A DNA stretch of 64,000 nt from positions 457,960 to 521,959 of the forward strand of contig MEHQ01002275.1 in assembly GCA_008828725.1 (NCBI GenBank), given 5' to 3'. The stretch comes from Saccharina japonica (Eukaryota; Sar; Phaeophyceae; Laminariales; Laminariaceae). Numbering within the stretch: position 1 is the stretch's first letter; each line of letters starts with the position of its first letter. Shown in pieces: positions 1 to 11,900 of this stretch. The notes under the pieces were generated by a model. That model made no database searches, was not told the origin of the DNA, and saw nothing but the letters and a program-made list of their open reading frames with translations. A program made the position numbers and the translations under genes.

Positions 1-840
1 ACACGCTGAATTGTTGCTGCTCGTGCTTTCGTTTTCCTTTTCGTTTTTCAGCTGTCAACTTTTATGTTTTTGGCAATAGGTTGTAAATCGTTGGTTTTCT
101 CAGAACAAAAAAAACGAAGGGGAACACGTTTGTACCAGGGACCAATCAGCGCCCTGTTTATTTTCATTTCGTTTTTCGTTTTTCGTTTTCGTTTCTGTTT
201 AGACATGCCCTTAATACGTACGTAGACGAACGAAGAGGTCTGGAAAAAAGCCTTTCCAAACGCGTTTTTTTTCAAAATTACCGCAACTTTTGCCTTCGGG
301 GTATTTTTTTACGAAGCAATTTTTCCAAAAAGACTTTCTGCGCAAACACTCTTTTTACTGCTGAATCGGTACTTTACTCACCAGGTACTGGGAGCATCTG
401 CGTACGACGTATGTACGTGTCGGATTGATATGGGCCTTGGTTTGAACAGCGGCGTCGCCGGGGCTACAAGTTGGCAGTGCAATGCTTACGACGAGGTCGT
501 AGGAGCTACAGAGTAGTACGTAAAAGGTCAGTTCCTGAACGTACATTCATGTACCCCAGCTGGTATAAACGTGGTACCTGGTACACGGCGGTATACACAC
601 GGCTGGTACGCTGCACCAGGTGATTAGGTGTGGGACACCAAGTACAGCTGGCAGTACGAGGTAGCAGCAGTCGTGGGTCAAACGCACAATACAAAAATAC
701 TGACTGATACTCGTCGTACAACTACCTGTCCTGTTTCGTTGCTCTACATAAAATGTAAACTCCAGCTGTCGCTGCTGAACCAAAGCAAACCAACACAGGC
801 TGTATCACACGCGTATCTATTCAACCCTGTCATGACTTAC
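1..840. other. Presumed intron/intergenic DNA beyond the PDI exon
   Basis: No convincing exon is seen. Bases 1-340 are rich in TCGTTTT-like runs. Bases 380-790 are rich in GTAC, CTGGTAC and GGTAC words, as in other non-coding parts of the window. On the minus strand it follows the splice donor of the PDI exon, so it is probably the first intron of that gene. The next thioredoxin-fold exon was looked for here and not found. Confidence 0.5.
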
Positions 841-1079
841 TTGCAGTGGTTGCACCAAGGAGCGTAGAACATCACCGCGTAGTCCGTGGTCCAATGCCGC
901 ATGTTGCTCGTCAAAGTCGCAGTGTCGACCGGAACCAGAGACTCCGTCGCTGAACTGCCAGACACGGACCCCAACAACCCCCCCGCGCCCAGTGCCAGTG
1001 CTGCTGCCACCGTCGAGAACAAAGAAGTAGTTCGCCGCCGATATCTATGGGTCGCGGACTTCGCCATTTCCTTCATCAT
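841..1079 (-). CDS. Protein disulfide isomerase-like protein, first exon (partial)
   Basis: This is the 5' exon of a thioredoxin-fold oxidoreductase. About 79 codons are visible. A basic N-terminus (KSATHRYRRRTT) leads into a hydrophobic Ala/Leu/Gly signal-anchor at about residues 20-40. A short linker follows, then the start of a thioredoxin domain ending in the active-site segment MFYAPWCNHCK. Such proteins form and rearrange disulfides in the ER lumen. The exon ends inside the last Lys codon at a strong GTAAGT donor (835-840), so the rest lies at lower coordinates or outside the window. The active site reads CNHC rather than the usual CGHC. The start is the first Met; Met-Met at residues 1-2 and Met at residue 5 are equally possible. 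The gene is divergent from the ZNHIT3-like gene, with about 540 bp between the start codons. Confidence 0.75.
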
Positions 1080-1619
1080 GAGCCCTAAAGCTGATTGCAG
1101 TGCTCGGTTTGGCGCGGATGCAGGTGTTTTTGGGGGGGTCTGTAATGTTTAGTATCCCTGCATAAGAAAGCCACCAAATGATTTGTGAACTCCTCCATCT
1201 TTCGTCTTTTGTCTTTCACCGACATCAGCATCCAGATCCACACATCCACCCTCGCTGTCGGACTAGATAAGGGGCTTCGCAGATCTACCATTTTAGGTGA
1301 GAACGGCGAGAGTGCTTCCGGAACCATAGCAGCATCGGTCAGTGGCTTTCGACCAAACCAGGGTACGTTTCCCTGCAAGGTATCAGCTATTCCGCCTGCC
1401 AACCACGCTTTCCTAAAACCAAGAAGCAGGTACGACGCATGGCATGGGTGCAGCAGCAGCAGCAGTACCGGGGGTAGATATCTCTGTCAGACCTATCCGA
1501 GCAGTAGCAAATCTGAGGGTACGATGTTTACTCTGTAACCTGACTCTCCCCTCCTCGCATGCCGGTCCACCAGGAGCCAGGCCTGCCAAGCCGCACGCAG
1601 CTAGCTATCGCTATCGACG
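1080..1619. promoter_or_regulatory. Shared divergent promoter region (inferred)
   Basis: This stretch separates the start codons of the minus-strand PDI-like gene and the plus-strand zf-HIT gene, so it should hold both promoters and 5' UTRs. A short CAG run lies near 1450. No TATA box or initiator could be assigned with confidence. The open frames here have no recognisable domains. Confidence 0.4.
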
Positions 1620-3559
1620 ATGGGGAAGATCGAGGCGGAAATATGCAGCGTCTGCAGAGAAAACGCGTCGAAGTACCGCTGTCCCGGGTGCGCCGCGCCC
1701 TACTGCTCCTTGGCCTGCAACAAGACCCACAAGGCTGGAGGCGGGGTCGACGGCCCACGCCCTCCCTGCACGGGAAAGCGAGTAGTGCCGAATAGCAGCC
1801 AGAAACAGGCCGGTGGACAGAGCAACAGCGGAGAAAGCTTGCGGAAGCGGCCACGAGGCGGTGGAGATTATGCAGACGCGACTGCGCCGGCAACGACAGC
1901 TTGCGTTCGCAAGGGCAGGGACCAATGGCGAGGGGGTAGGGAGGACAGGGAGGAGGAGGAGTGGCAGATGAGCGCCGACCAGAGGGATCGGATATCGAGG
2001 TGCTCGTGGCTTAAAGTCGCCCTTCGAGACCCGAAGCTTCAAGGCCTCCTGGTGAGTCCTGTTTTCTGTACTTGACGATTACGATTCGATTGCTCCCTCC
2101 CACCGTGTACGAGTACGATGTAGCATGAGTTGTTTACGTCAACGTACATGTGTACAGAAACAAGGCGCTTCGCGTATGTAGCGGCTGCTCCCGCCCTGTA
2201 CGCTCTCGCTCACGAGGGAGAATGGAACCGAACAGATGGACAAAAAAATGGTGTGTGTGTTCTTCACATTAAACCTTCCTTTCTACCCGTCGACATCCAG
2301 CACACCCAGTGTCCGTGCCGATTCTTCATCCTAAAAAGGTACTACTCGTAGTTCTGTGGTCACAAAACTACGACACAGAGAAACTACGCTCAATGCAGTA
2401 AGCAGAGCAGACAATGCAATGCCATGTACGACAGGCAAGGCCTATGATACCCTGCTAGCTATCCACAAACTAGCGACTCGCAAATGCCAAGGGCTTCCCA
2501 TTCTTCCTGCCCCATCCAGGAGAACAACCCGGACGCCGCATCTATGCACTTCTTTCGATATGTACTTCGAAGTATACGGTAACACGAAAGAGAAAGCACA
2601 CCAGTAGCGCTGCACTGAGCTGAGCTGGGTGTGCCTTTTTTGTTAGTCTATGTGGTACTTTGTGCATACTTCGTATATGATAACTGGTAGTGACGAAAGA
2701 GAAAGCACAGCACGCACAGCACGGCACAGCACCGCACCACACGGCAGGGCACCACTTCCCTTGTACTACGAGTACCCGTGACGGAACTTCTCTAAGTTAT
2801 ATACGCCCGTGGCACAAGACACGGGGTACGGGTATGTCATTTGAAAAATACCCGTGTGCGGGTACGGCATTACGGGGACAGCATTCGTGTACCTACCCGG
2901 AACTTATTTGAGTCCTGTAAGACTCCCACACCGTACCCGGGACATCTGTGACTTCGGTAAGACTTCCATACCCGTGGCGCTGCGATGCCCTACTGAGCTG
3001 AGCCGAGCTGAGCTGGGTGTGATTTGTGCCTTTTTTGTGACTTTGTGTGGTGCTTCGTTGACACGTGGTACCTCGTACTTGTATACTGCGAAAGATAAAT
3101 CAAAGCACGGCACGGCACAACACAGCACCGCACTACACGGCAGGGCACGGCATCGATACTATCGCATCTGGTGACATCATGTAACTGCTTCTCTGCACAA
3201 AGCGGAAATGCATCCTTACTATGGAACAAGCGCTCGCTCCACAACCCAACAATGTATACACGTACGAGGTACCAGGTAACTTGCAGCCGTGATTGCCGGA
3301 CCTTGCAATATGGGGAGCCACGTTGTCTGGCTTCTAAATCACGAATTCCAAGTGACGCTTTCCCTTGCCGCTGCCTTCGTGAAATGTGCAACGTGCGAAT
3401 CAGGTGGAAATCGACCAAGCGCCTGACCCGGAGAAAGCGTTGGCGTTTCACCGCACCAACCCGCAGTTTGGCGGCTTCATGGATATACTACTTTTGGAGA
3501 TTGATGAGTTTAGGAAGGGAGGGGCGGACGAGCCTGCCTTGGTTGCTGCTGATCCATGA
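1620..3559 (+). CDS. ZNHIT3: ZNHIT3-like HIT zinc-finger protein (2 exons, complete)
   Basis: The exons are 1620-2051 and 3404-3559; the predicted protein is 195 aa. Exon 1 carries an N-terminal zf-HIT domain (about residues 8-38): Cys9, Cys12, Cys21, Cys24, Cys29, Cys33 and His37, in the spacing CxxC-CPxC-CSxxC-H. A charged low-complexity linker follows, then a helix ending ALRDPKLQGLL. Exon 1 ends in phase 0 at a GTGAGT donor. Exon 2 opens in phase 0 after a CAG acceptor with VEIDQAPDPEKALAF and ends at a TGA after FMDILLLEIDEF. The junction matches the C-terminal helical region of ZNHIT3. ZNHIT3 acts with NUFIP1 in assembling box C/D snoRNPs in the nucleus. The family call is firm; the cellular role is carried over from the family. 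The 1.35-kb intron holds a duplicated segment. Confidence 0.88.
2606..3150 (+). repeat. Direct duplication of about 150 bp inside the ZNHIT3 intron
   Basis: Two copies, about 2606-2752 and 2986-3150, share the same order of landmarks. Each has a GAGCTGAGCTGGGTGTG block, then TGCCTTTTTTGT, a diverged centre, and a run of GCACGGCACA-type pentamers ending in CGGCAGGGCAC. Between them lies a short stretch in which a TACCCGTG-like motif recurs. The function is unknown. Confidence 0.7.
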
Positions 3560-5370
3560 TCCGTGGTGATGGGAAGTACGGGCAGTTCGCTATATTCGTT
3601 GTTAAAAGCCCTACAGTAGAGGTCTCAAGCTCAGGTTGTTGATGCCGTCCGGCAGCAGCGCGAGGCCATGCGCGCAGTGTGTGACAATTTGTACGATTTG
3701 AACTACGACGTGAAAATAGCAAAACAAATGTTAAACGCAACACAGGCTTATACGTTTGATGCACTGCTATTGCTGCTGCTCCTGTAGCGTAACATGCCCA
3801 GTCATGAACCATCTGGGACGAAACAGGCCTCTGCCTTTGTGCGTCATAGTGCGGGTGTATACCAGGGATATAATTAGGTGAACAGGGATATACAGTAATT
3901 AGGTGGTGAAATGTTGCGCAGTCGCACCATTTTCCTGAGAAATCGGCGCAGCGCACCACAAAAAGAAGTAGATGTGCGGCCTACAGGGGGCCTCCTGGGG
4001 CCTCCGGGGGCCTCCGGGAGCCCTCCGGGGTCCCCTGCGGGGGGCGCACCCAGCCGCCGGCTCGTGGTGCAGCTCTTGAGCACTAAATATAACCCTGGTG
4101 TTTACTGCCCTCGCAACCGCCATGTAGTAGGTACTGGTGAAAAATGATGTCATCAAAATCCCCACATATTAGTCGGAATTTCCAAAGTGTTTCAACAAAA
4201 GCCAGAGGCGGCTATGGTGCTGGTTTCGTCAATAGGTTTCTGCATCTTAGGCGACTCTTGCTAGGGCCTCGGGTCGCTAGGGGCAAGTTTTGTGTCGGCG
4301 TAACCCAGCGAAGGGTAGTCCCCCCTACTTCAGCTTGATAATTATCTCACAGGTTAAAAACTGTATGCTGCAGTACGTAGGTGACAGTCTCACACACTTG
4401 CAGTGAAACAGGCAAACTACAGCCTTTCATGACAGTTATACGTACAACATGTAGCGACGTCACATGGACGCGCGAATCCACCCATAGTTAATTATATCGT
4501 TCAAATACGATACACCCCGTACGCTGTTGCGTCAGTACACCACCCAGAAATTGCCTGTGCGATGGTCACTCTAGAAGCTGCAGGTCTCTCGAACGGTACT
4601 TTCTAAACCAGCTCACCAACGGCACATACGAAGGTTAGGCGTTATGACAAAATATACAATGCCATAAAAAAACTACGTAGCGATTCGATACTTTCTTGCC
4701 TACCGGCGACAGATTTCGACGTGGCACCTATCACACACCATACGTGGCGGTGCCCGATTTAATCACATTCGGTCGCTGTTGTGACGTGTGGGCAAAATCT
4801 ATCCGAGACCCCAGGTCGTTTAAAAAAAACGCCTGATTTTTGTGTTTCGCCGATTCTTCGTTTAGCTGAGCACCGACCTCGAGCACTCATACGAAATATA
4901 AGTCTGATTGATATTTTCACCCCCCGGTCTCCCTCAGTACTACGACTGTACATGATCAACCAGACCCCGTGAGTCATCGGGCGCCGGTATAAATTTGACA
5001 AACGAGCTCTGTTCACCCAACACGTAACTGTAAAACCTTAATAAAACACTGCCCTGTTTGGGATGAATTAGCTCCCTCTATTTATAAAACCGACCGCTAT
5101 ATTACAAAAAAAAACGGGAAAGGGAAAAAAAATGCACGACCCGCGGCCTTAAACCTGGAGGTACTACGCAACATGAAGCAGTCGATTTCATGCGCTCAAA
5201 ATATTTGACGGCGCGTAAGCGATACCACTCCGAATGCAGATCCAGAAACTTGAAACACAGCACATCAGCTGTCGACATGCAGTCAACATCAGCCATGAGT
5301 CGACCATGAAATCAATCGAATTCAATCCAGGGTCTACCAACAGGAAATTATTGGCAAGGTTTTCCAACAA
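3560..5370. other. Intergenic DNA, no supported gene
   Basis: Downstream of the ZNHIT3 stop. A GC-rich patch at about 3970-4070 (GGGCCTCC and CCTCCGGGG runs) resembles one at 21400-21480. 4340-5100 is AT-rich with short open frames on both strands that contain no recognisable domain. The unresolved 3' end of the FAM173-type methyltransferase gene may reach into 5100-5370 on the minus strand. Confidence 0.45.
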
Positions 5371-5610
5371 CTATCCTATCTTTTGAGGGGCCCCGGCACC
5401 AATCGAAGCCTTCACGGAGTAAGACCGCACCGACACGCGACAGTACGAGGCCTTCATGTCCCATGTCTTTTGAGTCTTCGCGTGTGTCAAAGCGACGTAT
5501 CCTCTCGTTAGGCCGCCGTTCTTAAAGCGCATGGCGATTCCGGCTGAGCGGGTTCCAAAGAAGACGCAGTGTAGAGGTATATGCTGGTGGCCCTGAGCTT
5601 CGTAACCTTC
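5371..5610 (-). CDS. Possible C-terminal exon of the methyltransferase gene
   Basis: An open frame on the minus strand runs to a TAG at about 5371, with coding-like composition (TRSAGIAMRFKNGG ... GYVALTHAKTQK ... VSVRSYSVKASIG). It lies directly downstream of the last clear methyltransferase exon, which ends at 5925 in phase 1. Possible acceptors lie at about 5600 and 5545. An additional small exon may lie at about 5735-5830. I do not recognise the sequence, and the splice path is not resolved. Confidence 0.3.
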   Translation of the reverse strand, partial: EGYEAQGHQHIPLHCVFFGTRSAGIAMRFKNGGLTRGYVALTHAKTQKTWDMKASYCRVSVRSYSVKASIGAGAPQKIG

Positions 5611-5924
5611 GCAGGAGTCAGTCCTGGCAACGAGAAAACTGCGCGCAACACGTACAGCAAGGCATGCGTGCACACAGCAGTGCCGGTGCCGATCGGGTTG
5701 GAAATCCGCTTTTCTTACGTACATATCAAGAGCTCACTTTACCAAGCACACCCAGCGTTCAGCTCTGCTACTGGTTGCGGCGGCCTCTTTTGAGTGTGCG
5801 TGTGTTTGCTCGGCTGCAACACCAAAAGCGTTGCACGCCACCGCCCACCTGTAATGTAATCCAGCTTCATCTCTCTCTTACGCTACGATACAGAGTATCA
5901 AGTACGCCTACTATTTTTACTCAC

Positions 5925-8900
5925 CATATGTTGCAACCCTAGCTCCCGTGCGAAGGAGCGAGACCATAGTGTCCTTCACTGCCGCCATTCCCCCCGGGAC
6001 GAGGTAGATGAACACTACGGTGGCCTCATCTGCATCTATATCCAGTACATTGCCGTGGATGATCTTAATCTACGCGCCTCCTCGCCCATTTTTCCCAACA
6101 CGAGGCAGGCGCGAAAAACAGATAAAACGCGCAGCAAGAGCAGGGACGACGGTATTTGGATTGCCGGGAATTTTAGAGTGGCGAGCGGATGCCGTCTGCA
6201 CCCTTTGAACTGGCACGCTTCAAGATGATGATACATACCGACGTATAGAGGAAATTTCCAAGTTACGGCGCATACAAACGTACAGTAAATACGTATTATT
6301 TCCTGCATTTTCATGGGCGGTCAGGCTACAGGGCGACCACGGCTCTGTCAAGCTTCCTCTTGTCCGCCCTTCTCCCAAGCCGCCTCTAGCCCTATTATAC
6401 ATCACGCATTTTACGTCTACCTTCCCGCCCATACGAGGTGAAGCGCAATCCAGACGGTGGAGCATTGGCTGGCGCTCGTTGTACACAAAATGGGCTGCTT
6501 GTGAAATAACTGAAGCTGTTAAGTCTCTCCAGTCACAGAGTTTGACCCCGCCCGGCAACATGAGCTACTACTGTAGTTCATACAGATCAGGAATACAAGG
6601 TGGTCCACTACGCGGACAGGCGGCGGAAAACAATTGAGTTGGTTGGGTCTCACTGCTATGATATTTATTAGTCGGGTGGGCAGGCAAGCTAACTATTAAT
6701 ATTAACAACTGGCAGCAACAAAAAAACACAATTCCGGTCACAAACGCGCCAGTAATGGACGGCAGCAGTGGGAATTTAACTTGCACGCTCTCTTCGATCT
6801 TCTGCGGTAATAAAAAGGAGTAGTGTTGTGGCCGCGCGGGGTAAATTCGCCGTTCGACAGGCGCCAAAACATGTTGCTATTGGCTAGATAGCCGTTACAG
6901 AAATACGACATGCCGTGGCGACGAAGCGACAGCAGTCGCTGGGGGTAAAAACTCTTACCTTGAGTTCGAGCCCGGCATCTGCTACTCGCTTCTGCGCCCG
7001 ATCCGCGAAGCGTTTGTCGTACTCCACCCCGACCTGGCGAGTATCACACCCCGGGCAATGAACAGGAATTACAGTATTACATTCACACTAGGGTACGGTA
7101 CGGTCGGTGAAAATGGCGTGAGTGCTTTTGTTCGTTTCGATGCTTTTTAAAACACCAGCATTTTCCCCTGACGACTTGACACCATAGGTTCACGCCCGCT
7201 GCCAAAATTTGACCCAACCCGGTATCCCAGGCGATGCTCCTCAGCCCGGACAATGGTAACCGCATGCCTTGTGGTGCTGTTGCGACAAAAACAGCATTCC
7301 CTCGGTCGGCGGAGTGGCTGCCGCTCACTCTGTCCTCGATCACCCGAAAACATGGAACAAAACATGAATGTGGAAATCGTTGCACCCGGAATTTCGACTT
7401 GTTTCGGGGGGTTTTAGATAACTCGACGCAACAGGGCACCCACTAATCTGAGACTTGGCGCCAGCCGATGGCGGGTCTTGGTGCTGCACGCTGTGCGGTT
7501 CATCTACCGGTTCCAGTCGTGAAACGGGCGTGGTTTGTTCGGACTCATTTGATAAAATGAACGGCACAGGGCCTCCGGCGTGCAAAAATAAATGGGACCC
7601 AAATTGGCTTCGAAACTCGTGGGTGTTTTGAAAACTAGGGCATTCGAGATGGTACTAGCATTGATCTATTAATCGACAACTCAAAACACAGAGCACCCGT
7701 TAAACTAAGAGTCGCGACCTATCGGTAGTTCGCGTGTTAGCCTATTGACACCCGTCGTGATACGGGCGTGCTTCGTTTGGGATCGGTCAAGGACAAAGGT
7801 TGTGTGAGTTAAGCCTGGTGAGGGATTCCGGTTCAGACAGACGAGGAAGTGTCTGTTGAACCACAAGACTTGAAAATTAAATTTCCGTGACAGATACTCC
7901 AGTTGACGCTGGAGAATTTGCACAGCGCAGAAGCGATAAAACCCAAAGTTGGTGACGTACGGGACAGGACGACAGGATGGTGTTAAGGTACCAAGGTTGC
8001 GGTATATACCCGACTACAATGAGGCAGCATGGGACGGACCCTACTACTGTTTAGCAGATTACCTCTTGTTGCGTTGATCGCCCACTTGTGGCAGTTGGTA
8101 TTGTGCTCTTGCCTAGCCCTGATACTCTTCTGGCAAAAAGGAGTGCGCGGTTCCTCCTTCAAAAGGAATGTCAACGCTTCCATAACAAATAGAGGGATAC
8201 CGGGACACCATAACACTAGCCTACCCTGAAGGGCCGTATGTGCAGATGCATAGAAAGCCAGGAGGGTACTAAACCCATCCGGAGAATTCAGAGAATGGAC
8301 CGAAGATGCGGTGCTTCACAACCCACTTCCATACCTCAACAACTTGCAACGCGAAAACCGATTGGAATCTGCGAAGGGGAAGCAGTCAAGAAAACCAAAC
8401 TCAGCCCAATCAGTATCCGATCGGGCGTGGCGCCGCCCTCCAGTATCCCCAACGAGCATCATCGGGCCGTTCCGGGCCCTTTGGCGGCCCCCTGGTGCTG
8501 CCGTCTATCGCGTTGTGCACACGTAGCCCGGTCTTCATCAGCTAGCGCTGCTCGTACTCGATAAAACCGCAAGGTGCACACCCATTATCGACGGGGTGGT
8601 AGGCGTATCGCGTGGCAGACGTCTCCACCTCCAAGTAGGAGGGAGAGGGCGAGCGGGCCCGCTGGTTCCCGGCTCGAAGCGGAGGGAGCCGGGCGCGAAG
8701 GGATCACCGATAGGCGCGGCGAATCTCGGCGTCAACTGGCCTCAAGGGTGGAAGCCATCGTCAAACAGACGGAGGACCTCCGCCTTTGGAGCAAAGCGGA
8801 AACCCGATATTCGCCGCGACTTCTGGCGACCCCTTCGCACCCAGCTCCTTCCCTTTCGAGCCAGGCACAACGGACCCGCTCGCCTTCGCCTTCCCACTTG

Positions 8901-11900
8901 GAGGCGGCTACGATCACTACCCGATACACCCACCGCCCTGTCGATCAGCAATGTATCGATGTGCACATGTGCACCTCATTGGTTTTATCGAGTACGTGCA
9001 GCATCAATATGCTGAAGGACACAGTCTAAGCGTGCACACCGCGGCAGACGGCAGCACCAGCCGAGGGAGCCGCCACAGGGTCCGGAACGGCCAAAAAGTT
9101 TGGTTGGGGATTTGCTGGAGGGCAACGCCGCGTGTTAAGGCACCAAGGTTGCGGCACCATATTACGATGAAGCAGTACCGTACGGACCCTACTCAGCTAC
9201 GTAAGCAGGTTGTCTCTTGTTATGTTGATCACTCCCTCGTGGCAGTTGATATACGAGTATAGCTCTGGCCTCGCCTTGATGTCTTCTGGCCACAAGGGGC
9301 CAGTGGTCCCTTTTTTTCAAAGCAAAACAAAAGGAGGGGTAGGGGGATACCAAAACTGTTGCTTTCGGAAACGGGACTGAGTTTTTGTATTGTACGGGCA
9401 CTGCTGTTACGTAACTTGTTCGTGAAGGAGACATACTTTCTCGGAAACGGGAGTTATTTGTTTCCACGAAATCGCGGGAATCCCACAGTCGCGCGAATAC
9501 TGGTATGGCCACGGCAAATTTGTAAGCTTGAAATTACCCCGATGCTCCATAAACGAGCTTTGTGACAAATTGCCTCAGCCACCAGTAGCCGTCGACGTAA
9601 ACCAACCGAGAACTGCAGTTCTTCTCAGCGCTTCGCCAGCTTAAAATTGTTACGTACGAAGTCTTGTACACATGATACGCACTGGTATGTTGTACTCAAC
9701 TCTGCTTGTTGTCGGTGTTTATTTAAATCATTACTTTTTCCTTTTCCAGCTCAACTCGTGGCAGCTTTTACCCTCAACAGCATTCTGAACTGTACCAGTA
9801 GCCGTGGTCAAAGGTGCCTTTCCTTCTCCCTCTCGGTATTTCTCTTCATTCGAGCATAGGGTTCAGCATTCCCACTGCTACCCAATTTCCCTCGATTATT
9901 GATATCTCACGCCGTATGGCATATTAGGCACGTCTAGATTGTGTATATTCCCCAGGAAACTGGGGTCTTCTGTGGTGGAAGCCCCGAAAGTGTCGGGCTG
10001 TCTGTCTTGCCTGACTTACTTTATCCAGTACTGCAATCAAACGAACGCTCCAGCTAAGCAGCACTCCACAAAACCTACGCACTGGAAAATATTAGAAAGT
10101 TGCAGCAATAAATCCCCAGTTGCGGCACCAACCAAATCAGCAACAGCAGCAGTAGTGCCTGCCGCAGCAGTACCAGCAGGAGTATTTGCAGCAGCTGCAG
10201 CAGCTTGGAACAGCCTGGAGTGGGGGTAGCCTACAGCAGTGGCAACCGGGGTGGCGCGGGCCTGGCCACAGTGGCCCATGGTAAAGGCCAAACGGCACTG
10301 CACCTGCTAACGGCACATTTTGTGCCTCGAGGCAAGTCTGGGTATGCTTTTGTTGACCACGCAGCTGTAGCGATCTCTGATCGAAATGTATGGGTGTGCG
10401 ATAGCGGAGCTAGTGACCACATGACAGGAGACGCTGCAAATGTGTTCAATCGCAAGGCGCCCTGTAAGGGACAGGGATTGGTCACGATTGGTGATGGTAC
10501 AGCCAAGCAATTTATTTTCGTAGGGGACTTTGAAGTCGCAGCAGCTGCGCTGTGATATAGGCGTAGGTGTACAGTTGCCGTTAGTACACGTAGTAGAAGA
10601 CCTTCCTCTTGGGAGGCACGATCTGTTTTCCACGTGGTACCAACGGCTTCTCTGTACGTGCTACCAGGGTTTCCCCTTCACACCCAGTAAATATAGCTGC
10701 AGTCGCTTCAGAATCTCCCCCAGCCCCGCCCCCGCCTACCGTAGAGCTGATTGGACGCACGTTATTGATTTCCTCCCGCCCTCACCTGCAGTACGACTAG
10801 CGCTGAATGGAGTGCATGAGGAACATTTACCCCCGTCCCCGCTTGTTTCTGTAGAAAAAAATGGAGTGCATGATGATTATTTACCCCCGCCCTCGCCTAC
10901 TACTCTAGAGACGAATAAAGTGCATAGTGACTACTGCTGTAGATATTAACGGAGCGCATGCTGATTATTTGCCCCCGCCCCCGCCTACTGCTGTAGAGAT
11001 TAATTGAGTGCATGATAATTATTTACCCTCGCCCCCGCCTACTACTTGTAAAGATGGATGGAGTTAACGAGGAGGATTTACGTCCACCCCCGCTACTACC
11101 GCTGGAGAGATGAATGGAGGGTATAATGGACGGTTTCCTCCCGCCCCCGCCTACGCTACGAGTAGAAAAGCTGAATGGATCGTATGTGGATTGTCTTCTC
11201 GCACCCCCGCGCAGTCAAAACGGATGATGATTTACGACCCCAGGGGGAATTCCCCCCGATTCACAACAGTGTGCATGGGGGGGAACTCACCCTTCGGGTC
11301 GTTCATCCTTATCTATTTTTACTGTACGCGGAGGCAGGGAGAAAATCATCTACATACGCTCCATTCAGGTCTTTAACTCGTACTGTAGGCGGGGGCGGTA
11401 GGAAATAATCCACATGCACCTCATTCATCTCTACAGCAGTAGGAGGGGGCGCGGGAAAATGCTCCTCATGCACTCCATTCATCTCTACAGCAAGCAGGCG
11501 GGGCAGGGGGGGCATGATCTCCACACTCCATTCATCTCTACAGCAGTAAGCGGGGGCGGGGGTACCTAATCCTCTGAATTCCATTCATCTCTACAGCAGT
11601 AGCCGGGGGCGGGGGTAAATCATCCTTATGCACTCCATTCGTCTCTACAGTAGTAGGCGCGGGTGGGGGTAAATAATCCCATCTCTACAGTAGTATGCGG
11701 TGGCGGGGGTAAATGCTCCTCATGCACCCCATTTAGCGCTACACGTACTGTAGGTTGGGGGGGGGGTAGGAAATCATTTACGTGCGCTCCATTCAGCTCT
11801 ACGGCAGGCGGGGGCGGGGGCGGGCAGAGCTGGCATGATTGCCTCCTCCGCCTCTCGCACCAGCAAAGCGACGGCACCCAGCATGCCAATGCCGCACAGA

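Noticed and set aside
7083..7439. 118-aa minus-strand frame just upstream of methyltransferase exon 3
   Set aside because: No domain, no phase-compatible splice into the methyltransferase, which joins perfectly without it.
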